A stretch of 64,000 bases of DNA from Pseudopelagicola sp. (GTDB taxonomy: Bacteria > Pseudomonadota > Alphaproteobacteria > Rhodobacterales > Rhodobacteraceae): the NCBI GenBank assembly GCA_026195905.1, contig JAPHRE010000039.1:1-64000 (forward strand), in the 5' to 3' direction. A program made the translations under genes and the position numbers. The notes beneath the pieces are model-generated. The model was given only the letters and a program-made list of their open reading frames with translations. It was not told the origin of the DNA and did no database searches. Every line of letters begins with the position of its first letter. Position 1 is the first letter of the stretch. Positions 7,035 to 15,924 of this stretch are shown here, in pieces.

Positions 7035-8054
7035 ATGACCGACCCTCAGAATACGATGGGCACGACCGGACAAACCGTCATCGTTTCGGGAGCCGGAGAA
7101 TATGCCGTTGAACGGCTGCGCTCCTTGATTGGCGAGGGCAATCGCATTCGTGTTTTTGGCACCAAACCTGCGCCCCAGATCGTTGCCTGGGCCGAGGCCG
7201 GGATGCTCTCACATATCTCCCGCCCGCTGACCCGCTCTGACATGATCCAGGCCGCTCGCCTTGTCATCGCGACGGGCAATCCCGCACAAGACACGACCGT
7301 TGCTCTCCTCGGAAAAAAGACGCCCGGCCATGTGCATTTTATCGGTGCTGGTCCCGGCGATCCCGACCTTTTGACACGCCGCGCCCATACCCTCCTGCGT
7401 GCTGCAGAGGTTGTGATCCATGACCGCCTTGTCCCAGACGCAATCCTTGCGCTCGCCAATCCGTCCGCAGAGATCATAGAGACCGGGAAAACTGCCTTTG
7501 GTCCGTCTTGGAAGCAAGATGACATCAACGCCCTTCTTGTTGCCCGAGGCAAGGGCGCGCGCGTCGTTCGCCTCAAATCCGGGGACAGCGGCATCTTCGG
7601 TCGCCTGGACGAAGAAATGGACGCCCTCGACGCCGCGGATATTCCCTTTACCATCACCCCCGGCATCACGGCCTCTGTCGCCGCCGCGGCTACCCTCAAG
7701 ACAAGCCTGACAAAACGCGGGCGCAATACCGGACTACGCATCCTCACCGGCCATGACACCGACGGTTTCGCCGATCAGGATTGGCGCGCGCTGGCCGAGC
7801 CCGGTGCCATTGCCGCGATTTACATGGGCAAAGCCGCCGCCACCTATCTGCGTGGTCGCCTCCTCATGCACGGCGCCGACGAAGCCACCCCGATCACAAT
7901 CGTCGAAAACGCATCGCGCCCGGATCAGCGCATCCAGCCCGCGACGCTGGTCTCTCTACCCGATGCCCTGCAAACCGTCACCGGCCCCGCCGTTCTCATG
8001 CTGGGCCTCGCTCCGCGAAACGCCGCTGCTGCGGCCCTACGGGAGGCTCTCTGA
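7035..8054 (+). CDS. cysG: Uroporphyrinogen-III C-methyltransferase with shortened siroheme-synthase N-terminus
   Basis: A 339-residue protein. From about residue 99 on it is a SUMT: HFIGAGPGDPDLLTRRA, VIHDRLV, VVRLKSGDSGIFGR, TPGITAS and LRILTGH. SUMT adds two methyls from SAM to uroporphyrinogen III to give precorrin-2. Residues about 14-95 match only the first half of the CysG NAD-binding domain (VSGAGEYAVERLRSL, then WAEAGMLSHI and ARLVIATG); the remaining roughly 100 residues of the dehydrogenase/ferrochelatase part are absent. Siroheme made with its help serves the sulfite reductase two genes downstream. Start at 7035 is preceded by CGGAGCCTTC. First gene of the sulfur operon. Confidence 0.9.
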   Translation: MTDPQNTMGTTGQTVIVSGAGEYAVERLRSLIGEGNRIRVFGTKPAPQIVAWAEAGMLSHISRPLTRSDMIQAARLVIATGNPAQDTTVALLGKKTPGHVHFIGAGPGDPDLLTRRAHTLLRAAEVVIHDRLVPDAILALANPSAEIIETGKTAFGPSWKQDDINALLVARGKGARVVRLKSGDSGIFGRLDEEMDALDAADIPFTITPGITASVAAAATLKTSLTKRGRNTGLRILTGHDTDGFADQDWRALAEPGAIAAIYMGKAAATYLRGRLLMHGADEATPITIVENASRPDQRIQPATLVSLPDALQTVTGPAVLMLGLAPRNAAAAALREAL

Positions 8055-8347
8055 TGCCCCGCCCCTTCGCACCAAAGATCGCCACGGCCAATCACCTTCT
8101 TGAGGGTGACGTGATCTATTTCACTGATCCGGGCTGGAGCCGCGACCATTCCGACGCCGCCGTTGCGCAAACCGTGGCAGAAGCAGATGCCCTCCTCGCC
8201 CGCGCCTCGCAAGAGCCGCACCTGACAGTCGGCGTCTATCTCGCCGATGCCGCACTCGTTGATGGACGCCCCGCCCCAACCCATTTCCGCGAGGCATTCC
8301 GCACCTGCGGCCCCTCCAACTACTTTCACGGAAAGCAGGCAGAGTGA
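8054..8347 (+). CDS. DUF2849 family protein of the sulfur operon
   Basis: A 97-residue protein starting MPRPFAPKIATANHLLEGDVIYF. Its ATG overlaps the cysG stop (TGATG at 8052-8056), and its own stop overlaps the next start the same way, so the three are translationally coupled. It is found in the same place, between cysG and cysI, in many alphaproteobacteria; in roseobacters this is a standard order. It has no cysteine pair, no membrane segment and no recognised catalytic motif; function unknown. Coupling to the sulfite reductase suggests a role in its assembly or electron supply. Confidence 0.85.
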   Translation: MPRPFAPKIATANHLLEGDVIYFTDPGWSRDHSDAAVAQTVAEADALLARASQEPHLTVGVYLADAALVDGRPAPTHFREAFRTCGPSNYFHGKQAE

Positions 8348-10002
8348 TGTATACTTATACCGATTTCGACCGCGATTTCCTGCGCGCCCGCGTCGCTGAA
8401 TTCCGAGACCAAGTCGCGCGCCGCGTTGATGGCTCCCTGACCGAGGACGAGTTCAAACCGCTGCGCCTGATGAACGGAGTCTACCTGCAACTACATGCCT
8501 ATATGCTGCGCGTGGCGATCCCATACGGCACCCTGCGAAGCGCGCAAATGCGCAAACTCGCCGAGATCGCGGATCGTTGGGACAAGGGCTACGGCCACTT
8601 CACCACCCGCCAGAATATCCAGTTCAACTGGCCCAAACTATCGGATGTGCCGGACATGCTCGACGCGTTGGCAGATGTGGACATGCACGCGATCCAGACC
8701 TCTGGAAACTGCATCCGCAACGTGACAGCCGATCACTTTGCCGGAGCAACGCCGGGCGAGGTCGAAGACCCGCGCATCACCGCCGAGTTGATCCGCCAAT
8801 GGTCGACCGATCATCCCGAATTCGCCTATCTCCCGCGCAAGTTCAAACTCGCGGTGACCGGAACCGAGGAAGACCGCGCCGTCATCCGCTTCCATGATAT
8901 CGGCATCCGTGTGCGCCAACAGAATGGCGAGATCGGCTATCAGGTCGTTATCGGTGGCGGTCTTGGCCGCACCCCCATGATCGGCAAGGTGGTGCGTGAC
9001 TTCCTGCCGCGCGCCGATCTCTTCGCCTATCTTGAGGCAATCCTGAAGGTCTACAACCTCTCCGGGCGACGCGATAATAAATACAAAGCGCGGATCAAGA
9101 TCCTTGTGCACGAGACTGGCGTGGAAGAGCTAAAAGCCAGAATAGAAGGCGCGTTTGAAACCCAAAAACGCCTTCTCCCTGACCTCAACCCCGATGTCGT
9201 CAACCGCATCCACGAGAGCTTTGCGCCTCCAGCGTTCAAAGAGACTGATTTCGACCCTAATACAGGCCAAACACCCCCTTTGCAGGCCTTCATTGATACC
9301 AACACTCACCCCCATAAACGTGCCGATCACCTAAGCGTTACGGTCTCGATCAAACCGATTGGGGGCACACCCGGCGATGCTACGTCCGATCAGATGCGTG
9401 CTCTGGCGGATATTGCCGAAACCCATGCCTATGACGAGCTGCGCATCAGCCACGAGCAGAACGTGATCCTTCCCCATGTGCACCGCGCCAACCTTCCGGC
9501 GATCTATGCCGCCTTGCGCGACGCGGGCCTCGCGACAGCGAATATCGGGCTGATATCGGACATTATTGCCTGCCCCGGCATGGACTACTGCGCACTTGCC
9601 ACCGCGAGGTCGATCCCCATCGCCCAACAAATAGGTGAAGCCTTTTCAGACCTCGACGCACAACATGATATCGGCCCGCTTAAGATCAAAATATCGGGCT
9701 GCATCAACGCCTGCGGCCATCACCATGTCGGCCATATCGGTATCCTCGGCCTCGACCGCGCCGGCGTCGAGAACTACCAGATCACGCTTGGCGGCGATGG
9801 CACCGAAGATGCCACCCTTGGCGCGCGCACCGGACCCGGCTTTGCCTATGACGAGATCGTGCCAGCCGTGGAGCGCCTGATCGAAACCTATCTCGACCAT
9901 CGCTCTTCTCCCGATGAGACCTTCCTTGCCCTCTATCGCCGCCTCGGCCTCGCGCCGTTCAAGGCCGCTCTTTATGGAGATACACATGCTAAGGCCGCAT
10001 AA
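8347..10002 (+). CDS. cysI: Assimilatory sulfite reductase, siroheme/4Fe-4S hemoprotein
   Basis: A 551-residue nitrite/sulfite reductase. Two tandem ferredoxin-like/siroheme domains are recognisable (GYGHFTTRQNIQFNWP in the first, ELRISHEQNVILPHV in the second). The four cluster ligands are present as C-x5-C (Cys409 and Cys415 in ACPGMDYC) and C-x3-C (Cys452 and Cys456 in GCINACGHH). It reduces sulfite to sulfide with six electrons, or nitrite in related enzymes; the neighbouring cysH makes sulfite the likely substrate. The ATG at 8347 overlaps the previous stop as TGATG; the GTG at 8344 is an alternative. Confidence 0.95.
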   Translation: MYTYTDFDRDFLRARVAEFRDQVARRVDGSLTEDEFKPLRLMNGVYLQLHAYMLRVAIPYGTLRSAQMRKLAEIADRWDKGYGHFTTRQNIQFNWPKLSDVPDMLDALADVDMHAIQTSGNCIRNVTADHFAGATPGEVEDPRITAELIRQWSTDHPEFAYLPRKFKLAVTGTEEDRAVIRFHDIGIRVRQQNGEIGYQVVIGGGLGRTPMIGKVVRDFLPRADLFAYLEAILKVYNLSGRRDNKYKARIKILVHETGVEELKARIEGAFETQKRLLPDLNPDVVNRIHESFAPPAFKETDFDPNTGQTPPLQAFIDTNTHPHKRADHLSVTVSIKPIGGTPGDATSDQMRALADIAETHAYDELRISHEQNVILPHVHRANLPAIYAALRDAGLATANIGLISDIIACPGMDYCALATARSIPIAQQIGEAFSDLDAQHDIGPLKIKISGCINACGHHHVGHIGILGLDRAGVENYQITLGGDGTEDATLGARTGPGFAYDEIVPAVERLIETYLDHRSSPDETFLALYRRLGLAPFKAALYGDTHAKAA

Positions 10003-10711
10003 CGCCTTGCCGACCGCACGGCTCAACGCCCGCTTCGGCGATACCTCTGCCGAAACGATCCTCGCTGTGGCGCTGGATCGCTTCGACGGTGAAATCGCTA
10101 TGGTATCCTCGTTTGGAGCCGAGTCCGCCGTGCTTTTGCATATGCTGGCAACGCTCGACACTTCTGTGCCGGTGTTGATGCTTGATACGCTGATGCTCTT
10201 CCCCGAGACCATCGACTATCAGCGCGATCTCTCGGCCTATCTCGGGCTGACGGATGTGCGACGCATTTCCCCAGACTCTGAGGCGGTGAAACAGACCGAT
10301 CCCAACGGTGACCTCAATGCCCGGAATAGCAGCGCCTGCTGCGATCTGCGCAAGGTCGTGCCATTGCGCAATGCGCTCGCGCCTTTCACCGCGTCGATCT
10401 CTGGTCGCAAACGCTTCCAGACGGGTCAACGCGCTGCCATGCGCGCCTTTGAGGTCGATACAGACGGGCTTATCAAGGCAAACCCCCTCGCGGCATGGAC
10501 ACCTGCGGATATCGCTGCCTATCTCGACCGGCACGCTTTGCCGCGCCATCCGCTTGTGGCCAAGGGGTTTCCCTCCATAGGCTGCGCTCCCTGCACCACG
10601 CCGGTTGCCCCCGGCGAGGAATTTCGTGCGGGGCGCTGGCGTCAGGAAGACCGCGAAGAATGCGGCATTCACATTACCCCTGATGGACGTATCGAAAGGA
10701 AGGCAGGATGA
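9986..10711 (+). CDS. cysH: Adenylyl-sulfate (APS) reductase
   Basis: A 241-residue protein of the PAPS/APS reductase family. It carries the two cysteine pairs Cys118-Cys119 (SSACCDLRK) and Cys200-Cys203 (GCAPC) that hold a 4Fe-4S cluster in APS-type enzymes and are missing from E. coli-type PAPS reductases, so APS is the likely substrate. Cys226 in EECGIH is the catalytic thiol that takes sulfite. It reduces APS to sulfite and AMP. The start at 9986 lies inside the end of cysI (17-base overlap) and follows ATGGAGATACAC; the upstream in-frame ATG at 9974 lacks a site. Confidence 0.93.
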   Translation: MLRPHNALPTARLNARFGDTSAETILAVALDRFDGEIAMVSSFGAESAVLLHMLATLDTSVPVLMLDTLMLFPETIDYQRDLSAYLGLTDVRRISPDSEAVKQTDPNGDLNARNSSACCDLRKVVPLRNALAPFTASISGRKRFQTGQRAAMRAFEVDTDGLIKANPLAAWTPADIAAYLDRHALPRHPLVAKGFPSIGCAPCTTPVAPGEEFRAGRWRQEDREECGIHITPDGRIERKAG

Positions 10712-11121
10712 CCGACCAAACCCAGATCATCACGCCCGAGGGCTTTGCAGAAGATCGCTTTGCCGAAACGCCGGTGCCGACGCTAGAAGACTACAGAGGC
10801 GGCGTGGCGGTGTTTCTGCCCGTCAACGCCGACCCGGCCTCTCTCGCCCCGCATTTCAGCGTACTGTCCCTCATTGTGGTTCCGTTTGCCAGCTCAGCAG
10901 ACGGGCGCGGCTTTTCCCTCGCCGCCGCCCTGCGTGCACAGGGTTATAAGGGCCATCTGCGCGCACGCGGCCATATCCTTGTGGATCAGTTTCGCGCCGC
11001 GCTACGATCAGGCTTTAACGATGTGGAAATCACCACCACCCAAGCCGCCCGCAACCCCGAAGCGCAATGGCGTGCCGTGCCTCTCGGCACGGGCTATCAA
11101 TCCCGCCTGTTCGCGGCCTAA
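10708..11121 (+). CDS. DUF934 family protein of the sulfur operon
   Basis: A 137-residue protein overlapping cysH by 4 bases (ATGA). DUF934 proteins regularly end the cysI-cysH cluster in proteobacteria and have been described as putative oxidoreductases, but no activity is established. Visible features are [18 protein letters not shown] near residue 30 and the helix-strand unit [24 protein letters not shown]; it has no cysteine. Its stop overlaps that of convergent rppH by 4 bases. Likely an accessory factor of sulfate assimilation. Confidence 0.85.
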   Translation: MTDQTQIITPEGFAEDRFAETPVPTLEDYRGGVAVFLPVNADPASLAPHFSVLSLIVVPFASSADGRGFSLAAALRAQGYKGHLRARGHILVDQFRAALRSGFNDVEITTTQAARNPEAQWRAVPLGTGYQSRLFAA

Positions 11122-11600
11122 AGGCGATCCGCGAAGGCCGCCACAACCTGTTCGTAGACGCCGCGTTTGAACGGCACAATATTGTCGATCAGTTCATCAA
11201 CCGCAAGCCAGCGCCACTCCGAGAATTCGGGGTGTTCAACGTCGATATTTACATCCGAGTCTTGGCCATGAAAGCGCAGCAGGAACCATTTTTGTTCCTG
11301 CCCCTTGTAGCGCCCCTTCCAGATGCGTGGCACGATATCGGCAGGAAGATCATAGGAAATCCAGCCTTCGGTTTCCCCCTCGACCGTCACAAGCGCGGCT
11401 GAGACGCCGGTCTCTTCCTCTAGCTCACGAAGCGCCGCCTCGCGCGGACTCTCGCCCTTGTCGATCCCCCCCTGTGGCATCTGCCAAGCGGGAACTTCGC
11501 TATCAAACCGCTGCCCGACGAAGGCATGCCCATCTGCATTGACGAGCATCACCCCCACATTACGGCGATAGGGCAGTGTGGTAATCTCTTCCGGGGTCAT
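11118..11600 (-). CDS. rppH: RNA pyrophosphohydrolase (Nudix)
   Basis: A 160-residue Nudix hydrolase with a complete box at residues 44-66 (GX5EX7REUXEEXGU), starting [20 protein letters not shown]. The [10 protein letters not shown] start and [14 protein letters not shown] segment are those of RppH/IalA, which removes pyrophosphate from the 5' end of mRNAs and opens them to RNase E decay, and can split dinucleoside polyphosphates. Start at 11600 has the good site TTGGAGAGATGCC; a TTG 27 bases further upstream is unlikely. It is the last gene of the gpmI-envC-ctpA group, after an internal terminator. Confidence 0.93.
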   Translation of the reverse strand: MTPEEITTLPYRRNVGVMLVNADGHAFVGQRFDSEVPAWQMPQGGIDKGESPREAALRELEEETGVSAALVTVEGETEGWISYDLPADIVPRIWKGRYKGQEQKWFLLRFHGQDSDVNIDVEHPEFSEWRWLAVDELIDNIVPFKRGVYEQVVAAFADRL

Positions 11601-11671
11601 GGCATCTCTCCAATCTGGTGTTGCCAATTCCTACCCAAGCCGCGCCCGTCAAGCAATTCGCCTTTCAGCCA

Positions 11672-11704
11672 CAAAAAGAAAAGGGCGGGGAACCCCCGCC
11701 CTCG
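11672..11704 (-). terminator. Rho-independent terminator after ctpA
   Basis: Read on the minus strand, a GC stem GGGCGGGG/CCCCGCCC with a tight loop is followed by TTTTCTTTTTG. It separates ctpA from rppH, so rppH probably has its own promoter. Confidence 0.8.
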
Positions 11705-11727
11705 TCACACCATCTCGCTCGGCCTTA

Positions 11728-13062
11728 TTAATCCGAGCTGAGCTTCGAAAGCCCTTTGAGAATATCAATCGCATAGGCGAGCTGATAATCTTCTTCGCGC
11801 AGCTTGGCGGCCTTTTCGGCTTTGGCGCGGTCGGCTTCAATCTGACGGATTTCATCCTCGGTCAGGCTATCGTTGTCGAGGCTACCACGCAGGTCCGCTT
11901 CAGAGCGGAACTTGCGCTTGGTCCTCTCTTCGTCTTCCTCGCTCGCGGCCTTCCGACGCGGCTGTTCGACAACAATATCCGGCGATACGCCGAGCGCCTG
12001 AATTGATCGGCCCGAAGGTGTGTAATACCGCGCCGTGGTCAGGCGCATTGCGCCCTCTCCCCGAAGTGGCATCACTGTTTGCACCGATCCCTTACCGAAA
12101 GATTTGGTCCCAACGACAATCGCACGACGGTGGTCCTGAAGCGCACCCGCCACAATCTCAGACGCCGAGGCCGATCCGCCATTGATGAGAACCACAATCG
12201 GCTTGCCATTGGTCAGATCCCCCGGAGTCGCATTGAAACGATCCCCATCCGACGGGTTGCGTCCACGCGTCGAGACGATCTCTCCCTTTTCAAGGAAGGC
12301 ATCCGACACCGTAATCGCCTGTGTGAGCAAACCACCAGGGTTGTTGCGCAGATCAAGCACGATACCATTGACGTTATCCATGCCGCCAAGTGCCTCGACC
12401 TGTTCTTCAAGTCCGGCTTCGAGATTCGGCGTGGTTTGATCGTTGAATGTTGTGATCCGAAGAACGACCGAGTCCCCCTCGGTGCGTGAGCGCACCGCTG
12501 TAAGTTTGATCGTGTCGCGGATGATCGAGACATCAAATGGCTCAATCTCGCCTTCGCGCACGACTGTGATGACAATCTCAGACCCCACCGGACCGCGCAT
12601 CAATTCAACCGCCTCGTCGAGGTTCATGCCAAGCACGCTTTCACCGTCTACATGTGTGATGAAATCGCCCGCCTCAATGCCCGCTGCGTCGGCCGGAGTG
12701 CCGTCGATGGGCGATACAACTTTGACAAATCCCTCTTCCTGAGTGACCTCAATGCCAAGTCCGCCAAACTCACCGCGCGTTTGCACACGCATATCGTTGG
12801 CATCATCCGGCGAGAGGTAGGAGGAGTGCGGATCAAGCGACGTCAACATCCCGTTGATGGCCGCCTCGATCAAATCGGCCTCATCCACTTCTTCCACATA
12901 CTGCGCACGAATACGTTCGAAAATGTCCCCAAACAGATCAAGCTGTTCATAGACATTGCTGGATTTCGCGTTTTCCTGCGCGAGAAGCGGCCCCGCCACC
13001 TGCATCGCAAAAAGCGCGCCTGTAAGGGTGCCACCCAGCGCGGCAATGACGAATTTCTTCAT
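11728..13062 (-). CDS. ctpA: C-terminal processing protease (S41)
   Basis: A 444-residue S41 peptidase with an N-terminal signal or anchor helix (residues about 5-28), a PDZ domain (about 95-170: GGLGIEVTQEEGFVKVVSP) and the protease core. The Ser-Lys dyad is Ser299 in GGSASASE and Lys324 in SFGKGSVQ, spaced as in E. coli Tsp. It trims C-termini of periplasmic or envelope proteins. It starts one base after the envC stop; in many alphaproteobacteria the pair is conserved, and CtpA may act on cell-wall hydrolases or their activators. The C-terminal 70 residues are charged and repetitive. Confidence 0.95.
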   Translation of the reverse strand: MKKFVIAALGGTLTGALFAMQVAGPLLAQENAKSSNVYEQLDLFGDIFERIRAQYVEEVDEADLIEAAINGMLTSLDPHSSYLSPDDANDMRVQTRGEFGGLGIEVTQEEGFVKVVSPIDGTPADAAGIEAGDFITHVDGESVLGMNLDEAVELMRGPVGSEIVITVVREGEIEPFDVSIIRDTIKLTAVRSRTEGDSVVLRITTFNDQTTPNLEAGLEEQVEALGGMDNVNGIVLDLRNNPGGLLTQAITVSDAFLEKGEIVSTRGRNPSDGDRFNATPGDLTNGKPIVVLINGGSASASEIVAGALQDHRRAIVVGTKSFGKGSVQTVMPLRGEGAMRLTTARYYTPSGRSIQALGVSPDIVVEQPRRKAASEEDEERTKRKFRSEADLRGSLDNDSLTEDEIRQIEADRAKAEKAAKLREEDYQLAYAIDILKGLSKLSSD

Positions 13063-14223
13063 TTATAGTTCATCCTTGTCTGTCCGAAACCACGTTTCCG
13101 GGTCCACGGTGGTCTTGCCTTGTCTGACTTCTATATAGAGCGTTTCTGTCCGGCCTTGACCAGAGCCATCACCGACCTGTGAGAGAATTGCCCCGATTTC
13201 CGCGTCATTTCCACCCATGAGACCAACAGGTGTGCCCTCCGGGATCACCTGCCCGGCGTCGCCATAGACCGTCGCCATACCTGCAAAAACGAATAGCAGC
13301 CCCGGCTGCGCCTCAAGGATGATGACATTACCATACTCAAGAAGCGGACCTCGATAGCGGATCGTAGCCGCCGTTGGCGACACAACAAGCGCACTCGGGC
13401 GGGCGGCAAGAACGATCCCCGGACGGCGGACCCCCGCCGCATCCGCCTCGCCCGCACGGCGCAACACCTGCGCCTCGACCGGAAGACGCAACTCGCCCTT
13501 GCGGGCCTCTAGATCGGGGAGCATGACCGCACTGTCGCCAGTCTCCTGAATATCGACGAGTCCGCTTGCAAAGCCATTGAGCGTTTCCGTCGATGCAATC
13601 AATAGCGCGATCTTAACTGGATCATCCGCAAATCGCTGTGGCAAATCGGTGCGATCCGCAATCGCCTGCGAAAGCTCGGCCCGCGCTGTCTGGATGCCGC
13701 CAAGTCCCTCTTGCAAGGTCTGCGCAGCATCTTGCTGCAAAGTGCGCAAAATCTCGATTTCCTTAAGGTCTGCCCGAAGCCGCGACACGCCCGTTTCCAA
13801 CGCCGGCGTGACATCCGCAAGGATCATCCCCGCCCGCGCCGTGCCCACCGGCCCATCAGGATGCAATAGCATCACCGGCGCGCCATCCGGTCCCATACCC
13901 TGCCCCATAGATTGCAAAACGCCCAGCAGACGGGCCGTTTCGTCCTCACGACGCTTGAGATCACGCCGGATTCGGGCTTCGCGCGCTGCGGCCCGGCGTA
14001 GACCTTCTCGCATCGCCTGAAGGCCGGCTTCAAACCCCTGAACCGTGTCGGTAAGCGCCGCGACCCTATCGCGTGCGGCCCCCGCCACCTGCAAGGCAAG
14101 CGAGGCGGCCTCAATCTGTTCAGCCGCCGCCTTCGCTGCTTCCGCCGGACTCGTGCCGCCTTCTGCCGAAACAGAACCTGTAAACCCGAGGGCGACCAAA
14201 GCTGCGGCGACAAAGGCTCTCAT
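13063..14223 (-). CDS. EnvC-like murein hydrolase activator (degenerate LytM/M23 domain)
   Basis: A 386-residue exported protein: signal peptide (residues 1-20, cut near VSA-EG), long coiled coil (about 25-200, rich in alanine, arginine and glutamate), and a C-terminal M23-type beta domain (about 280-380). The zinc ligands of active LytM enzymes are missing: the usual HxxxD is YGNVIILEA here and HLHFE is TLYIEV, so it should not cut peptidoglycan itself. This fits EnvC/NlpD-type activators of cell-separation amidases. It overlaps gpmI by 4 bases and abuts ctpA. Confidence 0.88.
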   Translation of the reverse strand: MRAFVAAALVALGFTGSVSAEGGTSPAEAAKAAAEQIEAASLALQVAGAARDRVAALTDTVQGFEAGLQAMREGLRRAAAREARIRRDLKRREDETARLLGVLQSMGQGMGPDGAPVMLLHPDGPVGTARAGMILADVTPALETGVSRLRADLKEIEILRTLQQDAAQTLQEGLGGIQTARAELSQAIADRTDLPQRFADDPVKIALLIASTETLNGFASGLVDIQETGDSAVMLPDLEARKGELRLPVEAQVLRRAGEADAAGVRRPGIVLAARPSALVVSPTAATIRYRGPLLEYGNVIILEAQPGLLFVFAGMATVYGDAGQVIPEGTPVGLMGGNDAEIGAILSQVGDGSGQGRTETLYIEVRQGKTTVDPETWFRTDKDEL

Positions 14224-15740
14224 CGGACGATCAGGCTCTCCCCGGTCATCTCTTGCGGCTTTTCGACCCCCATCAGATCAAGCAGCGACGGCGCCAGATC
14301 GGCCAAGCGTCCATTGCGCAACCTCGCCCCTTTCGGCCCACCAACAAGGATAACCGGCACAGGGTTCGTCGTGTGCGCCGTATGTGGCCCGCCCGTCACC
14401 GGATCGACCATCGTCTCGCAATTTCCGTGATCGGCGGTCACAATCATCGCGCCGCCCGCTTTCTCAAGCGCCGCGCGCACCTTGCCAAGCCCCTCGTCCA
14501 CCGCTTCACAGGCCGCCATCGCCGCCTTGAGGTCTCCGGTATGGCCAACCATATCCGGGTTGGCATAGTTGGTGACAATAAGGTCATAGCCCTCTTCAAT
14601 CGCCGCCACGAAATGTTCGGTCACTTCTCCCGCCGACATTTCAGGCTGAAGATCATAGGTCGCCACCTTCGGAGACGCCGCCATATAGCGGTCCTCGCCC
14701 TCTTCCGGGTCTTCCTTGCCACCATTGAGGAAAAAGGTCACATGCGGATATTTCTCCGTCTCGGCAAGGTGGAACTGGTGCAGCCCCTTCTTGGCCACCC
14801 ATTCGCCAAGCGTATTGACGATCTCTTGTTTGGGATAGGCCGTGGTCATGTAGGTGCAATGTTCTTCCGAGTAATCCACCATCCCCAGAAGCGTCGCCCA
14901 GACCGGGCGCCTGCCGGTCTCGAAAGCGTCAAAATCCGGCTGACCAATCGCGGCAAGGATTTCACGCGCCCGGTCAGCGCGGAAATTGAGACAGAAGAAT
15001 CCATCCCCATCCTTGGCCCCGTCATACCCACCAAGCACGGTCGGCGTGATGAATTCGTCGCTTTCCGATCTGTTGTAAGCATTCGAAACCGCCGTGACCG
15101 CGTCCTTGGCCTTGATGCCCTCGCCCTTGATCCAAGCATGGTAGGCCTCGGCAACCCGTTCCCAACGGTTGTCTCGATCCATGGCGAAATAGCGCCCTGA
15201 AAGGGTAACGATCCTCGCCCCCTCCGGCATCCGCTCTGCCATCGTCTCAAGATAGGTATAGGCTGACTTTGGCGCGACATCGCGCCCGTCTGTGATCGCA
15301 TGAAGAACAACCGGCACACCGGCCTCCGTGACCGCCTTCATCGCTGCAAGGATATGCTCGATATGGCCATGCACGCCACCGTCCGAGATCATTCCCATGA
15401 AATGCGCCGTGCCGCCACTGGCCTTGAGTGTCGCGCAAAAATTCTTGATGGCTGTGTTATCAAAGAACGAGCCATCTTCGATCGCCAGGTCGATCTGCCC
15501 GAGGTCCATCGCCACAACACGTCCCGCGCCGATATTGGTATGGCCGACTTCCGAATTTCCCATCTGTCCGCTCGGGAGCCCAACATCCGGGCCATGCGTA
15601 ATAAGCGCCGCATTGGGGCAGTGCGCCATCATATCATCAAAGACTGGCGTCTTCGCCAACACGGGCGCATTTGCCTTTGACGTCTCGCTCAGCCCCCAGC
15701 CATCGAGAATACAAAGCACGACAGGTTTCAGTGTGGTCAT
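14220..15740 (-). CDS. gpmI: 2,3-bisphosphoglycerate-independent phosphoglycerate mutase
   Basis: A 506-residue enzyme, normal length for the family. The first metal site is Asp13 in LCILDGWGL and the phosphorylated serine is Ser63 in QMGNSEVGH; later metal ligands are visible in NYANPDMVGHTGD and TADHGNCE. It interconverts 3- and 2-phosphoglycerate in glycolysis and gluconeogenesis with two manganese ions. Start at 15740 (MTTLKPVVL) has GGAG upstream; the frame continues much further but the extra N-terminus is low-complexity and antisense to the polA leader. It heads the envC-ctpA operon. Confidence 0.96.
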   Translation of the reverse strand: MTTLKPVVLCILDGWGLSETSKANAPVLAKTPVFDDMMAHCPNAALITHGPDVGLPSGQMGNSEVGHTNIGAGRVVAMDLGQIDLAIEDGSFFDNTAIKNFCATLKASGGTAHFMGMISDGGVHGHIEHILAAMKAVTEAGVPVVLHAITDGRDVAPKSAYTYLETMAERMPEGARIVTLSGRYFAMDRDNRWERVAEAYHAWIKGEGIKAKDAVTAVSNAYNRSESDEFITPTVLGGYDGAKDGDGFFCLNFRADRAREILAAIGQPDFDAFETGRRPVWATLLGMVDYSEEHCTYMTTAYPKQEIVNTLGEWVAKKGLHQFHLAETEKYPHVTFFLNGGKEDPEEGEDRYMAASPKVATYDLQPEMSAGEVTEHFVAAIEEGYDLIVTNYANPDMVGHTGDLKAAMAACEAVDEGLGKVRAALEKAGGAMIVTADHGNCETMVDPVTGGPHTAHTTNPVPVILVGGPKGARLRNGRLADLAPSLLDLMGVEKPQEMTGESLIVR

Positions 15741-15924
15741 ATCGGGCGGCTCCATAACACTTTGGGCGCCTTCTAGCGCGCGGCGGCTTCCACGTGAACC
15801 GCTTTCTCCCCAACGGCTGCCATTTGCCCCTTTCCCGCCGATCCACGCTCCGATTTCCGTCTGGCATGCACCCGCCACACATGGCACAACAAAGGGCACC
15901 GCAGGACATGAAGGAGATCGCGAC

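Noticed and set aside
15328..15924. N-terminal extension of polA by about 200 codons
   Set aside because: It would overlap gpmI on the opposite strand; the ATG at 15925 has a strong AAGGAG site and begins the usual 5' nuclease domain.
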